Assembly (NCBI GenBank): GCA_029863385.1
Contig: JAOTVU010000006.1
Location: 1-58,681 of the forward strand
DNA length: 58,681 nucleotides
Reading direction: 5' to 3'
DNA from: Acidimicrobiia bacterium
Lineage (GTDB): Bacteria > Actinomycetota > Acidimicrobiia > Acidimicrobiales > SZUA-35
Numbering within the stretch: position 1 is the first letter of the stretch; every line of letters starts with the position of its first letter. Shown piece after piece: positions 8,933-18,171 of this stretch. The translations under genes and the position numbers were made by a program. The notes beneath the pieces are model-generated. The model was given only the letters and a program-made list of their open reading frames with translations, was not told the DNA's origin and did no database searches.

Positions 8933-10093
8933 GTGAGCCACAACGACGATTTCTGGTCCGGTTCGCAACAGGATCCAGGACAGCCCACCGAGCAGTCCCC
9001 CTACTTCGGCGACTCGGTGTTCGATCAGCCCCGGCAGCCGGCGGCCCACGACCCCTATGCAGGCGATCCCTACAATCGACCTCAAGGTGGTGATCCCTAC
9101 GGGGGCGACCCGTATGGCGGCGATCCGTATGGCGGCGATCCGTACGGCGCGCCCGGCGCTGAAGAATCCCGACGGCGGGTCCTGGCCACCGGTCCGCACC
9201 AGTTGGGCGATCAATGGGGCGAGCCCGATGATCCGTTCCAGGACCCGTTCGATCCGAACCGGGGCCGCCAGGACGAATTCTCGGCCCGCCGGGGTCGCGG
9301 TGGTTTCGTCGCCGCCTTCATCGGCGCCGCCATCCTCGTGGCGCTGGCGGCTGGAGCCTACGCCGTGTACACGGTCCTGCAGGACACCAACGAGTTCGAC
9401 GCCACGGCCGTCGTCGATGACTCGACGACCACGACGACGCAGCTCACCACCACGACCGAGAGCACCATCCCAACGACTCTCCCCGTCGGCATGCAGATCC
9501 AGCTCGTGTCGGATCAGTTCATCTGCAACGAAACCGTGCGCGAGTTCGGGTTGATAACGGGCGCCACCCCCAACGAGGAGATCGCCTTCAGTTCGCCGCA
9601 GTCGCCCAACCTTCGAGCGGGCCAGGCCGACGAGAACGGGCGGTTGCCGATCCGCTGGTCGTGCACCCCGGATCAGGTCGGTACCGTCTGGGAGCTGACC
9701 GCCACCGGCGCCGAATCGGCGCTCTCGGCCTCCACGTCGTTCACCGGCGTGGCCGAGGGAACGCCGATCGTCGAGCAGGCCACGACCACCACCATGGCGA
9801 CGACCACGACCTTCGAGGTCGGCGAGTTCACCGTGGTGCTCACGGAGAACCCGTTCACCTGCGACGGCGGCGCACGGGTGTTCGGCACGCTGTCGGGTGC
9901 GACACCCAATGGGCAGATCTCGTTCAGCTCACCACAGACCAGCGGCATCAGCCCCGGCACCGCGGACGAGACCGGAAGCCGGCCGATGCGGTGGTCGTGT
10001 TCGCCTGATCAGGCCGACACCGTGTGGGAGCTGACGGCCACCGACGACGCGACCGGCCGGTCGGTCACCTTCAAGCTGTCGGGTCAGCCGTAA
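8933..10093 (+). CDS. Membrane protein with GGDPY repeats and two extracytoplasmic beta-domain repeats
   Basis: 386 residues, function not recognised. Residues about 1-115 are acidic, low-complexity and cytoplasmic, with four GGDPY units in a row near 54-72. One transmembrane helix follows (GFVAAFIGAAILVALAAGAYAVYTVL, roughly 122-147). Outside lies a threonine-rich linker and then two homologous repeats of about 80 residues. Each has the pattern NPF/DQF-C, GATPN, ISFSSPQ and R-P-RWSC-PDQ..TVWELTAT, so each probably has one disulfide. The duplicated domain looks like a small beta-sandwich. The layout (Asp/Pro-rich cytoplasmic tail, one TM, Thr linker) is common in actinobacterial surface proteins. 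The start is probably leaderless. Confidence 0.75.
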   Translation: MSHNDDFWSGSQQDPGQPTEQSPYFGDSVFDQPRQPAAHDPYAGDPYNRPQGGDPYGGDPYGGDPYGGDPYGAPGAEESRRRVLATGPHQLGDQWGEPDDPFQDPFDPNRGRQDEFSARRGRGGFVAAFIGAAILVALAAGAYAVYTVLQDTNEFDATAVVDDSTTTTTQLTTTTESTIPTTLPVGMQIQLVSDQFICNETVREFGLITGATPNEEIAFSSPQSPNLRAGQADENGRLPIRWSCTPDQVGTVWELTATGAESALSASTSFTGVAEGTPIVEQATTTTMATTTTFEVGEFTVVLTENPFTCDGGARVFGTLSGATPNGQISFSSPQTSGISPGTADETGSRPMRWSCSPDQADTVWELTATDDATGRSVTFKLSGQP

Positions 10094-10116
10094 CCGCCAC
10101 CACTCCGAATCGGCCA

Positions 10117-11298
10117 CTACTGGGCCTTCCGCAGGTTCTGGCCCGAGAGGTTAGAGCGGAGCACGTTAAGGTTGACGTCGAGCGCACGGTTGGGGATCAC
10201 CCCGCCCTTGATGACGACGGCCCTTTCGGTCGCCGGGTCCGGCGGGACGCCGAGGGCGCAAGCGACACCGTGGTGGACGATCACGGCAGCGGTTGCGTCG
10301 TCGGGTGGGGGTTGACAGCCCGGAGCAAGTTCGACGGCGGCGAAGACGCCGAGGCCTCGGACTATGGCCGACCTCGGCCACCCGGCGGGGTTGTCGCCGA
10401 GCGCATCGTCGATCCTTGCGCCTCGGGTGCCGGTGATGACGGCGACGGCGCCGGCCGCGTCGGTCGGCGTTTCGCCGCTGAGATGGTCGAGCGCATCGAG
10501 GATGAGCCGGTTGCTGCAGATGGTGCGGGCGACGACGTCGTCGAGGGCGGAGCTCGAGGTGTCGCACCCGCTGAGGTGGGCGAAAACAAAGTCCGGTGTT
10601 TCGTTGGCCGAGGCGGCTTCGATGGCTGCGGCCAGTTCGGCGGCGGTCGCGGTGCCGCTCCGGCCGGGCCCACGAAACCAGATGGACTCGGCTGACGGCG
10701 CTCCGAGGTGGGTGGTGGCGTAGCCGTTCCGCCGGAGCAGGTCGGCGACCGGGTTGTCGCCGTCGAGCATGGCCGTGAGTCGGCGGCGGTCCCGCTCGTT
10801 GCCTGGGGTGCCCGGATACCGGCCGGACAGAGCGGAGGTCATGGCGAGGAGAGGGTGGGAGGAGTTGGACCAGGCCTCGGGCACGACACGAAAGCCGCGG
10901 ATGGAGAGGTCGAGCCGGAACTCGGCGTTGTCGTAGCCGTGGTCGTCGAGCAGAGCGTCACTGCTGGGATAGTCGTCGACCATGATGACGATCAGATCCC
11001 GTTGTTCGGTGGTCGGACCGAGGGTGATCGGATGCAACTCGATCCGGTCCGCTCCGATCCAGTTGGGCAGGCTCAGGCTCGGCGCCGACAGCCAGAACAG
11101 GCCGGCGAGCACGAGGCCCAGCGCCCGCGACCGCACACCGATGCGACGAAGGACCAACCCGAGTCCCATCAGCCCGGCGAAGGTGGCGGCGGCAAGGACC
11201 AGCAATGTGGTCGTGGCCGTCGTCGCACCGCCGCCCCAGGCGAGGCGGTGGAGTACGACCATGGCGATCGGTGCGGCCAGCCAGGCGGTGTTCGCCAT
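10117..11298 (-). CDS. Membrane-anchored sulfatase / alkaline phosphatase-superfamily protein
   Basis: 393 residues. The first 80 or so are hydrophobic (three predicted membrane helices), then RDLIVIMVDDYPSSDALLDDHGYDN begins a domain like the sulfatase/phosphoglycerol-transferase fold, followed by FRVVPEAWSNSSHPLLAMTSALSGRYPG. In true sulfatases the second Asp pair and a Cys/Ser hold the metal and nucleophile. Here DD is present and NSSHPL could carry the nucleophile, but the far metal site is not obvious, so activity is uncertain. The gene starts 10 nt after the DM13 gene. Its probable -10, TAGCCT (11305-11310), is made partly of that gene's TAG stop. Confidence 0.65.
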   Translation of the reverse strand: MANTAWLAAPIAMVVLHRLAWGGGATTATTTLLVLAAATFAGLMGLGLVLRRIGVRSRALGLVLAGLFWLSAPSLSLPNWIGADRIELHPITLGPTTEQRDLIVIMVDDYPSSDALLDDHGYDNAEFRLDLSIRGFRVVPEAWSNSSHPLLAMTSALSGRYPGTPGNERDRRRLTAMLDGDNPVADLLRRNGYATTHLGAPSAESIWFRGPGRSGTATAAELAAAIEAASANETPDFVFAHLSGCDTSSSALDDVVARTICSNRLILDALDHLSGETPTDAAGAVAVITGTRGARIDDALGDNPAGWPRSAIVRGLGVFAAVELAPGCQPPPDDATAAVIVHHGVACALGVPPDPATERAVVIKGGVIPNRALDVNLNVLRSNLSGQNLRKAQ

Positions 11299-11307
11299 GG
11301 CTGCAGG

Positions 11308-11865
11308 CTACGCCAGTTCGGCCGACCCGAACCCGACGCCGAAGCGGACGCACCAGATCACGACGGTGTCGTAGACGCTGAGGTCGACGTCGGTCGGGAT
11401 GTCGTAGTTCTGCGAACCGATGTTGCCCTTCAGGTCGCCGAGGTCGACGTAATCGTCGCCGAAACCGTCGGCCGACGAGGCGAGGTAGACGTTGAGATCG
11501 GGCCCGTTGTCGGTGGCGAAGTCCTCCTCGAGACGCAGGACACGCTGGGTGCCGCCGTCGGTCAGCACGACGGCCGAACCGGCGGTGGGGTGGGCTCCGT
11601 CGACGAAGGATCCGGCGGCCGCGGTTCCGGGTCCGGAGTCTTCCATGGCCTCCTCGCCCTCCGCCAGAGCCTCGTCTTCCATGGCCGCGTCGTCGGTCAT
11701 GGCCTCGTCGGCGCCTTCAGAGGCGAACACCGGTGCGGCCTCGGAGACCTCGTCGTCGATGAACAGGGTGCGTACGCCGAAGACCCCGAAGGCCAGGAAG
11801 GCGACGACGGCGGCTCCGGCGACGAGGGCGGGGGCCAGCCATTTTCGATCGGTGAACAGTGACAA
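11308..11865 (-). CDS. Single-pass protein with C-terminal DM13 domain
   Basis: 185 residues from TTG 11865, chosen because AAGGA lies 9 nt upstream and the conserved part begins at once after it. A membrane helix (WLAPALVAGAAVVAFLAFGVFGV) is followed by a very acidic, Ala/Glu/Asp-rich linker (about 45-85). The C-terminal 95 residues form a DM13 domain: GAHPTAGSAVVLTDGG, VLRLEEDFATDNGPDLNVYL, then YDIPTDVDLSVYDTVVIWC and FGVGFGSAEL. DM13 domains carry a conserved Cys and are proposed to take part in electron transfer or extracellular redox chemistry. The Cys is present in VVIWCVRF. The downstream partner is the sulfatase-like gene. Confidence 0.8.
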   Translation of the reverse strand: MSLFTDRKWLAPALVAGAAVVAFLAFGVFGVRTLFIDDEVSEAAPVFASEGADEAMTDDAAMEDEALAEGEEAMEDSGPGTAAAGSFVDGAHPTAGSAVVLTDGGTQRVLRLEEDFATDNGPDLNVYLASSADGFGDDYVDLGDLKGNIGSQNYDIPTDVDLSVYDTVVIWCVRFGVGFGSAELA

Positions 11866-12062
11866 TGATCTGCGTCCTTGCGTGAGTGGAGATTGTTTCC
11901 AAGCGACCCAACCGGACTCGGGCCGACGACGATTCCGGTCTTCGTGGTCGTTTCGCAAATGTTTCGTGTTGGCGGGCCGCCGGAGAGGCCGATCAAGTCG
12001 CCATCTGCCATCATGGCGGGTGATCGACGATAGTCGACCCGCATTCCAAGGAGCTCGACCAG

Positions 12063-14627
12063 ATGACCGAACTCGGCCCCCGCACAGCGGACCTGTTGCC
12101 AACCCTGAGCATCGAGGAGAAGGCCGCGCTGACCGCCGGTTCCGGGTTCTTCCACATGACCGGCGTCGAGCGGGTCGGGCTCCCCAACTGGCTGACCACC
12201 GACGGCCCCAACGGGGCCCGGGGCACCTCCGTGCTCGGCTCGGGGGAAGCCAAGGCCACGTGCGTGCCGTGCGGCTCGGCCCTCGGGGCGACCTGGAACC
12301 CGGCGCTGGTCTCCGAGGTCGGCGCTCTGCTCGGGCGCGAAACCCGCTTCAAGGCCGCCCGGGTTCTCCTGGCTCCGACCGTCAACCTGCATCGCTCGCC
12401 GCTGGCCGGCCGCAACTTCGAGTGTTTCTCCGAGGATCCGTTGCTGAGCGGTGTGCTGGCCGCCGCCTACATCGAGGGAGTCCAGTCCGAAGGTGTCGCG
12501 ACGACCGTCAAGCACTTCGTCGGCAACGAATGTGAGACCCATCGCAACACGAGCAACTCGATCATCGACGACCGGGCTCTGCGGGAGCTGTACCTGCTGC
12601 CGTTCGAGTACGCGGTGAAAGGGGGCGGCACTCTCGGGGTGATGACATCCTACAATCGGCTCAACGGCCGGTACTGCAACGAACAGACGTGGCTGCTCAC
12701 CGACGTTCTGCGTGACGAGTGGGGGTTCGAGGGCTTCGTCACCACCGACTGGTTCGCCGGGGGTTTCACCGAGTCGGCGGCCGAGGCCGGTCTCGACATC
12801 GAGATGCCGGCCGGTGATCGGATCTATGGCTCGGTGCTGGCCGAGGCGGTTCGTGACGGGCGGGTGCCCGAATCGACCCTCGACCGGATCGCAGGTCGCC
12901 TGCTGTCGGTTTTCGAGCGGATCGGTGCGTTCGACGACGAGCCGCAGATCGAGCAGTCCATCGATCTGCCGGAGCACCGGGAACTGGCCCGACGGGCCGC
13001 GGCCGACGCCATCGTGCTGTTGCGCAACGAACCGGTCGGCGATTCGCCGATCCTCCCCCTGGACGTCGACGGGCTGACCTCGATCGCCCTGATCGGACCC
13101 AACGCCGGGCGGGCCCGGATCATGGGCGGCGGTTCGGCCAACCTGCGGCCTTTCCACCGAACGAGTCCGCTCGACGCGATCCGCGATCGCCTCGGTGACT
13201 CGATCACCATCACCCACGCCGAGGGGTGCAACATCGACAAGGGCGCGCCGCTGCTGACCGGAAGCGAAATCCGCACTCCCGCCGGTGAGCAGGGTTTCAT
13301 CCTCGACGTGTTCGACAACAGGGACTGGGCCGGCGAACCGATCGCCCGAGCGACGAGGGACACCAGCCGGCTCACCCTCGGGGACGAACCAGCGCCCGGG
13401 CACAAGCTGACGACCTTCTCGGTCCGCGCCCGGGCGATCTACACCCCGAGCATGTCCGGTTCGTTCACGTTCGAAGTCATTCAGGCCACGCCGAGTCGTG
13501 TCTTCGTCGACGGGGAGTTGGTGATCGACGGGATCTCCGAACCGCCGCCGGGGGGAGGCGCGTTCTTCGGGATGGGTTCGGCGCCGATGACCCACACGAT
13601 CGCACTCGTCGCCGGATCCGACTACGAGCTCCTTGTCGAGACGACCACCACCGACGAGAGTATGCTCGCCGGGCTCGATCTACGCGTCCGGTCTCCGCTG
13701 CCCGCCGATCCGTTGGGTGAGGCGGTGGCCGTTGCGGCTGCGGCGGACGTCGCCGTGGTGGTCGTCGGTACCAATGACGATTGGGAGACCGAAGGGGAGG
13801 ACCGGATTTCCCTCGGGCTGCCCGGTCTCCAGGACGGGTTGGTGTCGGCCGTTGTCGCCGCCAACCCGCGCACCGTGGTCGTGGTCAACACCGGGGCCCC
13901 GGTCCTCATGCCGTGGGCTCATACGGTGCCCGCACTCCTGCAGTCGTGGCTCGGTGGCCAGGAGATGGGCGATGCGCTGGTCGACGTGTTGACCGGCTCG
14001 GCCGAGCCCGGTGGCCGGCTTCCCACGACCTTCCCGGTGTGTCTCGAACACACCCCGAGTTTCGGCAACTTTCCCGGCGACAACGGGCAGGTCCCCTACG
14101 GCGAGAGCATCTTCATCGGGTACCGGTGGTATGACAGCCGCCGGCTCCCGACGCTCTTCCCGTTCGGCCACGGTCTGTCCTACACGAGCTTCGACGTTGG
14201 CGAGCCGTCGGTGGCGGTCGACGCGGCCTCGGCCGGTGGCGACATCGACGTGACGATCGACGTGCCGATCACCAACACCGGTGACCGGAGGGGCAGCCAC
14301 GTGGTGCAGTGCTACGTCCGGCCCCATCAGTCCCGAATCGTTCGACCCGACAAGGAACTCAAGGCGTTCGCCAAGGTGACTCTGGAAGCGGGGGAGTCGA
14401 CGACAGCGGTGTTGACGCTCGACGAGCGTAGCTTCGCCTACTGGGATCCGGCTCAGCCCGAGTGGCCCGATCTGATGGCGGCAACGGCGGTGACGTTGCC
14501 TCACATCCAGGGCCAGGAACGGCGAACCGATCCGGGGTGGACGGTGGACGTGGGACGTTACGACGTCGTCATCGCCAACAGCGCCGCCGATCCGGTGGCC
14601 GAAGTCACGATCGATATCACCGACTGA
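12063..14627 (+). CDS. Glycoside hydrolase family 3 beta-glucosidase with inserted PA14 domain
   Basis: 854 residues from ATG 12063 with AAGGAG 9 nt upstream. The GH3 N-domain shows WLTTDGPNGARG, VNLHRSPLAGRNFECFSEDP and VKHFVGNE. The nucleophile is D229 in GFVTTDWFAGG. The C-terminal GH3 domain starts near residue 310 (RRAAADAIVLLRNE) and is interrupted at about 400-560 by a PA14-type carbohydrate-binding insert (FSVRARAIYTPSMSGSFTFE). A fibronectin III-like domain closes it. No signal peptide is seen, so the enzyme is probably cytoplasmic and splits short beta-glucosides or xylosides. No transporter is adjacent. Confidence 0.95.
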   Translation: MTELGPRTADLLPTLSIEEKAALTAGSGFFHMTGVERVGLPNWLTTDGPNGARGTSVLGSGEAKATCVPCGSALGATWNPALVSEVGALLGRETRFKAARVLLAPTVNLHRSPLAGRNFECFSEDPLLSGVLAAAYIEGVQSEGVATTVKHFVGNECETHRNTSNSIIDDRALRELYLLPFEYAVKGGGTLGVMTSYNRLNGRYCNEQTWLLTDVLRDEWGFEGFVTTDWFAGGFTESAAEAGLDIEMPAGDRIYGSVLAEAVRDGRVPESTLDRIAGRLLSVFERIGAFDDEPQIEQSIDLPEHRELARRAAADAIVLLRNEPVGDSPILPLDVDGLTSIALIGPNAGRARIMGGGSANLRPFHRTSPLDAIRDRLGDSITITHAEGCNIDKGAPLLTGSEIRTPAGEQGFILDVFDNRDWAGEPIARATRDTSRLTLGDEPAPGHKLTTFSVRARAIYTPSMSGSFTFEVIQATPSRVFVDGELVIDGISEPPPGGGAFFGMGSAPMTHTIALVAGSDYELLVETTTTDESMLAGLDLRVRSPLPADPLGEAVAVAAAADVAVVVVGTNDDWETEGEDRISLGLPGLQDGLVSAVVAANPRTVVVVNTGAPVLMPWAHTVPALLQSWLGGQEMGDALVDVLTGSAEPGGRLPTTFPVCLEHTPSFGNFPGDNGQVPYGESIFIGYRWYDSRRLPTLFPFGHGLSYTSFDVGEPSVAVDAASAGGDIDVTIDVPITNTGDRRGSHVVQCYVRPHQSRIVRPDKELKAFAKVTLEAGESTTAVLTLDERSFAYWDPAQPEWPDLMAATAVTLPHIQGQERRTDPGWTVDVGRYDVVIANSAADPVAEVTIDITD

Positions 14628-14630
14628 TCA

Positions 14631-14648
14631 CTCGCCTCATCAGGCGAG
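14631..14648. terminator. Hairpin after the GH3 gene (no T-tract)
   Basis: CTCGCCT (14631-14637) pairs perfectly with AGGCGAG (14642-14648) around CATC. It starts a few bases after the GH3 stop codon. No run of T follows, so if it terminates transcription it does so without the usual U-tract. Confidence 0.35.
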
Positions 14649-14672
14649 GCCTCCCAGTAGTATCGGTGGCTG

Positions 14673-15848
14673 GTGCAGGTTCCCGTTCGTCTTGTCGCTG
14701 TCCTGCGACCGCATGTCCACGGGGCGGTTCTGGCCGCTGTTGGCGTGGCAACCGTCGTCTTCTCGGCCTCTCCGTTTCTCATCGACGAGGTGGCCGATTA
14801 CTACGAACTCGGCTTGAGTTCTGCTGCGCTCATCAGCACCGCTCAGCTCGGTGGCTTCGGGCTCGCATCGTTCGGGGCCGGTCGGACGTTGGCCGGTCGC
14901 CGTCATGTGTTCGTCGGAGCCACGTTGGCGCTCGTGCTTGTGAATGCGTTGTCGGCACTGGTACCTCCCTTTCCTGTGCTCGTCGGGCTGCGAATGGTGG
15001 CGGGGCTTTCGATGGGGGTCACCAGTTGGATGGCGTGGGCGATGGTCTTCGGAGACGATGGGGAGACGAGCGAGGTTTCGATGGTGGGGCCGATGGTCGG
15101 TATCGTCGCCGCGCCGGTGATCGCCCCGGTCGTGCAGCTCGGTGGTATCAGCGCCACGTATCTGATGTTGTCGTTGTGGGCGTTGGTGCCACTCGGTCTG
15201 GCGTGGTTGGTGTCGGTGCCGGAGGTGCCTCCTGCTCGTACCGAGCTGTCGGGGGGACCCGGCGACTCGGCCCGGCGCAGCGCGGGCGCCGTCCGCCATC
15301 GGCCTGTGCCGGCCGCCTTCGTGATTCTGATCAGCTTGGCCCTGTTCTCCGCCGGCGGGTCGTCGGTGTGGATGTTCACGGCGGTGTTCGGCGAGGAACG
15401 TGGTATCTCGATCACCGTGCTGGCGTGGGCTTACAGCGCCAACGCCGTCGCAGGCGTCATCAGCGCCCGGTGGCCGGCGGAACGGGGCCCGGCCGGAGTC
15501 TGGGTTGCCGCCACCGGTGGCCTGGCACTGCTCGTTTGCGCCTATCCGAACGGGACGTTTCAGCTGGCGGCGATGGCGCTGTGGGGATTCTTCTTTTGGA
15601 TGGGTCTGCCCGCCGCGTTCTCCCTGCTGGCCGCCAAGTCGCGATATCCCGAGGAGCGGGCCGGTGACGCCCAGGCCTATCTGGCCGCCGGTCGGGTGCT
15701 CGGCCCCACGCTGGGTGGCCTGACGCTCGACTACGGAGGAGCCACGACATTGGGGTTCGTGGCCGCAACCGTGATGATCGGCGCCGGTTTGATGCTCGTC
15801 ACAACCGCCCGTTCAGGGAACAAACACACCGAAATAGGTGTTTTCTAG
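14673..15848 (+). CDS. MFS transporter (12-TM)
   Basis: 391 residues from GTG 14673. TAGTAT (14658-14663) lies 9 nt upstream, so the message may be leaderless. About 12 hydrophobic segments span the whole length, with a central cytoplasmic loop near 190-215 (RTELSGGPGDSARRSAGAVRHR). TM2-TM3 carries FGAGRTLAGRRHVFVGAT, a degenerate form of the MFS loop motif. Substrate unknown. The end of the reading frame overlaps a small hairpin followed by T residues (15826-15844). Confidence 0.8.
   Translation: MQVPVRLVAVLRPHVHGAVLAAVGVATVVFSASPFLIDEVADYYELGLSSAALISTAQLGGFGLASFGAGRTLAGRRHVFVGATLALVLVNALSALVPPFPVLVGLRMVAGLSMGVTSWMAWAMVFGDDGETSEVSMVGPMVGIVAAPVIAPVVQLGGISATYLMLSLWALVPLGLAWLVSVPEVPPARTELSGGPGDSARRSAGAVRHRPVPAAFVILISLALFSAGGSSVWMFTAVFGEERGISITVLAWAYSANAVAGVISARWPAERGPAGVWVAATGGLALLVCAYPNGTFQLAAMALWGFFFWMGLPAAFSLLAAKSRYPEERAGDAQAYLAAGRVLGPTLGGLTLDYGGATTLGFVAATVMIGAGLMLVTTARSGNKHTEIGVF
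15826..15844 (+). terminator. Weak terminator overlapping the MFS stop region
   Basis: ACACC (15826-15830) pairs with GGTGT (15837-15841) around GAAATA and is followed by TTT. The stem has only five pairs. The stop codon TAG follows at 15846-15848. Confidence 0.3.
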
Positions 15849-15864
15849 TACTTGCCGAGCAATT

Positions 15865-15881
15865 CGGCCGACTTTCGGCCG
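15865..15881. promoter_or_regulatory. 7+3+7 palindrome before the Bax-inhibitor-1 gene
   Basis: CGGCCGA (15865-15871) and TCGGCCG (15875-15881) are exact reverse complements around CTT. The hexamer GATACT (15881-15886), a possible -10, abuts it. A good Shine-Dalgarno (GGAGGT) follows before the ATG at 15922. A regulator binding here could control the downstream gene. Confidence 0.4.
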
Positions 15882-15921
15882 ATACTGGATACAACTTTCG
15901 GCACGGAGGTATCAGCCAACA

Positions 15922-16626
15922 ATGGCAACCTATTCATCCACAATCCCGGTTATCCAGACCGACGAGGCGACACGAACACAGTTCCTGGTGCGGGTTTATC
16001 AGCACTTGGCTCTGGCGGTTGTTGCCTTCATCGGTTTCGAAGCCGTGTTGTTCACCACGGGTCTGGCCGAGCGATTCGCCCGATTCCTGTTCGACACCGG
16101 AGGGTTCGCCTGGCTGCTGGTCCTGGGCGGTTTCGCCGTCGTCAGCGCCATCACCTCCCGGGCGGCCTACGACCTCGGGAACATCAACGCCCAGTACGCA
16201 GGCCTGTTCGGCCTCGCCGCAGCCGAAGCGGTCATCTTCGCGCCGTTCCTCTGGTTCGTGTTCGAGAGCGAATCCGGCACGAGCGACGTCACGCTGGCCG
16301 CTATCACAACCCTGATCGGCTTCGCCGCCCTCACCGTGGTGGCCATGGTCACCCGCCGGGATCTCTCGGTGCTGCGCCCGCTGCTCATCTGGGGTGGCGT
16401 GGCCGCCATCGGGCTGATCATCGCTGCGGTCATCTTCGGCTTCACACTCGGTCCCATTTTCTCGGTGGCCATGATCGCTCTCGCCGGCGCCTCGATCCTC
16501 TACCAGACCCAGCGCATCGTGCGCGAGTACCCGGCCGGAGCCTACGTCGGCGCAGCGGTGAGCCTGTTTGGTTCGCTGATGCTGATGTTCTGGTACGTGC
16601 TGCGGCTCTTCGTCGGTCGCGACTAA
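15922..16626 (+). CDS. Bax inhibitor-1/YccA family membrane protein
   Basis: 234 residues from ATG 15922 with GGAGGT 11 nt upstream. Seven hydrophobic segments follow a short cytoplasmic start (TRTQFLVRVYQHLALAVVAF, typical of the family). The last helix and tail LMLMFWYVLRLFVGRD match the conserved end of BI-1 proteins. Bacterial relatives (YccA, BsYetJ) are inner-membrane proteins: YccA modulates the FtsH protease and BsYetJ is a pH-sensitive calcium leak. The exact role here is unknown. Confidence 0.9.
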   Translation: MATYSSTIPVIQTDEATRTQFLVRVYQHLALAVVAFIGFEAVLFTTGLAERFARFLFDTGGFAWLLVLGGFAVVSAITSRAAYDLGNINAQYAGLFGLAAAEAVIFAPFLWFVFESESGTSDVTLAAITTLIGFAALTVVAMVTRRDLSVLRPLLIWGGVAAIGLIIAAVIFGFTLGPIFSVAMIALAGASILYQTQRIVREYPAGAYVGAAVSLFGSLMLMFWYVLRLFVGRD

Positions 16627-16720
16627 CCCCCGGCGCCGCTAACTCCCGCAACCGATCGAGCCGGCCGGACACCCACAGCAGCGGTTGCAGCTTCAACCGA
16701 CCGCTCCACCCGGCCTTTTG

Positions 16721-16752
16721 AGAGGGCGCAACTCCTCGGGGTTGCGCTCTCT
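16721..16752 (+). terminator. Strong hairpin between the BI-1 gene and the convergent DUF222 gene
   Basis: AGAGGGCGCAAC (16721-16732) pairs with GTTGCGCTCTCT (16741-16752) with one G-T wobble, around an 8-nt loop. It lies between two convergent genes, where a terminator is expected, but only a short pyrimidine stretch follows. Confidence 0.5.
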
Positions 16753-16772
16753 TCGCGCCCGCACGCCGCCGC

Positions 16773-18062
16773 TCATGGTCCTTCGGCTCGGACTGGATCG
16801 TCGGGCTGTGGGCCGGTGCGCGCCCGATCGGGCCAGGTCGCTGCGTGATTGGCGCCGTCGGGGCGGTGGATGTCGAGCCGGCGGTCCTCGGCCAGTTTGA
16901 TCTTCCAGCCTCCCTCATGGACGGCGTGATGATGTTTGGAGCAAAGGGGTACGAGGTTGCACAGGTCTGTGGACCCGCCGTTCTCCCATTCGTGAATGTG
17001 GTGGAGTTGACACCACGCCAAGGGACGATCGCATCGGTCCCAGGCACAGGTTCGGTACACGGATCGGATCGCCTGCCATTGGGCGTCGGTTGCTGTGCGG
17101 TAACGGCGACCGACGTCGACCGGCACGCCGTCGCTGTTGAGGCGAATGCGTCGGATGGTGGCGTCGCACGCCAGGCGCGAGATCGACTCGGGTGGCAGGG
17201 GATGCCCACCACACGTCTCGCGAACGGAATCGTCGTGAGGACCACGGGTGAACGTGTCCCAATCGACGATCACGTTGAGATGCGGCCGCCCGCCGCCTCC
17301 GGAGGCCACCCCGGTCAGCAACTCAAAAGCGGCCGTGGCTGCGAGGTTGGAGGTCTTGTTGAATCCACCCTGGTTGGCCAGGCGGGTGAGCCGGGCCTCG
17401 ACCGAGTTGACGATAGCTTCGTAGCGCTCGGGGTCGAACTCGGCATGGATCCTACCCATGCCGGTCCGCTCGTCGTACCAGTGTCGCCACCGGCTGGCCG
17501 ACTGCTTCGCCTTGGTGTCGGCGAGGCCGTGATCACCCTTGATCCGTTCGGCCTCACGTCGAACCTTGGCCGCAAACACGTCGGCAGGGTCGGCGCGGGC
17601 CGAGTCGATCAACGCATCGGTGTTCAACTGCGCCCGCTGCTCGGGCGTGAGATCGCGAGCGGCTCGGGTGATGGCATCGACCTGGTCGCCGCCGATCTCG
17701 CCTCGGTCGACGGCAGCACCGACCTTGCTCAGCGCTGCTGCCGTGTGAGATCGCGCCGCTTCCCGCCGTGCCGTTGATCCGCGAACCCGGCGCCCGTCTC
17801 CCAGCAGTGTTTCGTGTGCGCCCGGGCCCCGGGCATCGCCGCCCTCGTCATCTGACAACCGTTCGGCGGCCATCCCGACCCGCATCAACAGGGCCTCGAT
17901 CGCCTGCTGGCCGTCACGAGCCCCGGAGGTGATCGAACGCAGCTCATCCGAGGAACAGGTAGCCACATCGACCCCGCCGACCAGGGCCGAGAGAGACGTC
18001 AACACGCCGATCGCCTCCGTGACGGTCACCGAACCAACCGCAAGATTGAACGCCGCTTGCAT
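16773..18062 (-). CDS. DUF222 / HNH endonuclease-domain protein (13E12-repeat family), intact
   Basis: 429 residues from ATG 18062, just after AGGTGGGG. The N-terminal two-thirds is the helical DUF222 region (EQRAQLNTDALIDSAR, WRHWYDERTGMGRIHAEFDPERYEAI). The C-terminal HNH nuclease motif is complete: CAWDRCDRPLAW, then CQLHHIHEWENGG and LVPLCSKHHHAVHEGGWKI. In Mycobacterium tuberculosis, several members (13E12 repeats) are under LexA control. Here a LexA-type box lies over the likely promoter (18172-18212). The family is multicopy in actinobacteria and may be mobile or DNA-damage linked, but its biological role is unsettled. The leader from the inferred promoter is about 100 nt. Confidence 0.92.
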   Translation of the reverse strand: MQAAFNLAVGSVTVTEAIGVLTSLSALVGGVDVATCSSDELRSITSGARDGQQAIEALLMRVGMAAERLSDDEGGDARGPGAHETLLGDGRRVRGSTARREAARSHTAAALSKVGAAVDRGEIGGDQVDAITRAARDLTPEQRAQLNTDALIDSARADPADVFAAKVRREAERIKGDHGLADTKAKQSASRWRHWYDERTGMGRIHAEFDPERYEAIVNSVEARLTRLANQGGFNKTSNLAATAAFELLTGVASGGGGRPHLNVIVDWDTFTRGPHDDSVRETCGGHPLPPESISRLACDATIRRIRLNSDGVPVDVGRRYRTATDAQWQAIRSVYRTCAWDRCDRPLAWCQLHHIHEWENGGSTDLCNLVPLCSKHHHAVHEGGWKIKLAEDRRLDIHRPDGANHAATWPDRARTGPQPDDPVRAEGP

Positions 18063-18171
18063 CACACCCCACCTGTTTGAACCCAAAGACCGCGAACCAG
18101 CCACGGTGAACGTATCCGGGCTGCTGAAGGGTGGGGAAGAACGGCGAAGCAACCGAGCCGCCGTGATGTCA

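Noticed and set aside
9088..9147. GGDPY-coding 15-bp tandem repeats seen first as a possible CRISPR-like array
   Set aside because: Units are contiguous with no spacers and encode an in-frame peptide repeat in a membrane protein.
10708..11862. Plus-strand open frame opposite the sulfatase-like and DM13 genes
   Set aside because: Covers two genes with better support (membrane helices, DM13 motifs, promoter and Shine-Dalgarno signals).
11697..13595. Long minus-strand open frame across the GH3 gene
   Set aside because: Opposite a well-conserved GH3 gene with all catalytic motifs; no recognisable domain of its own.
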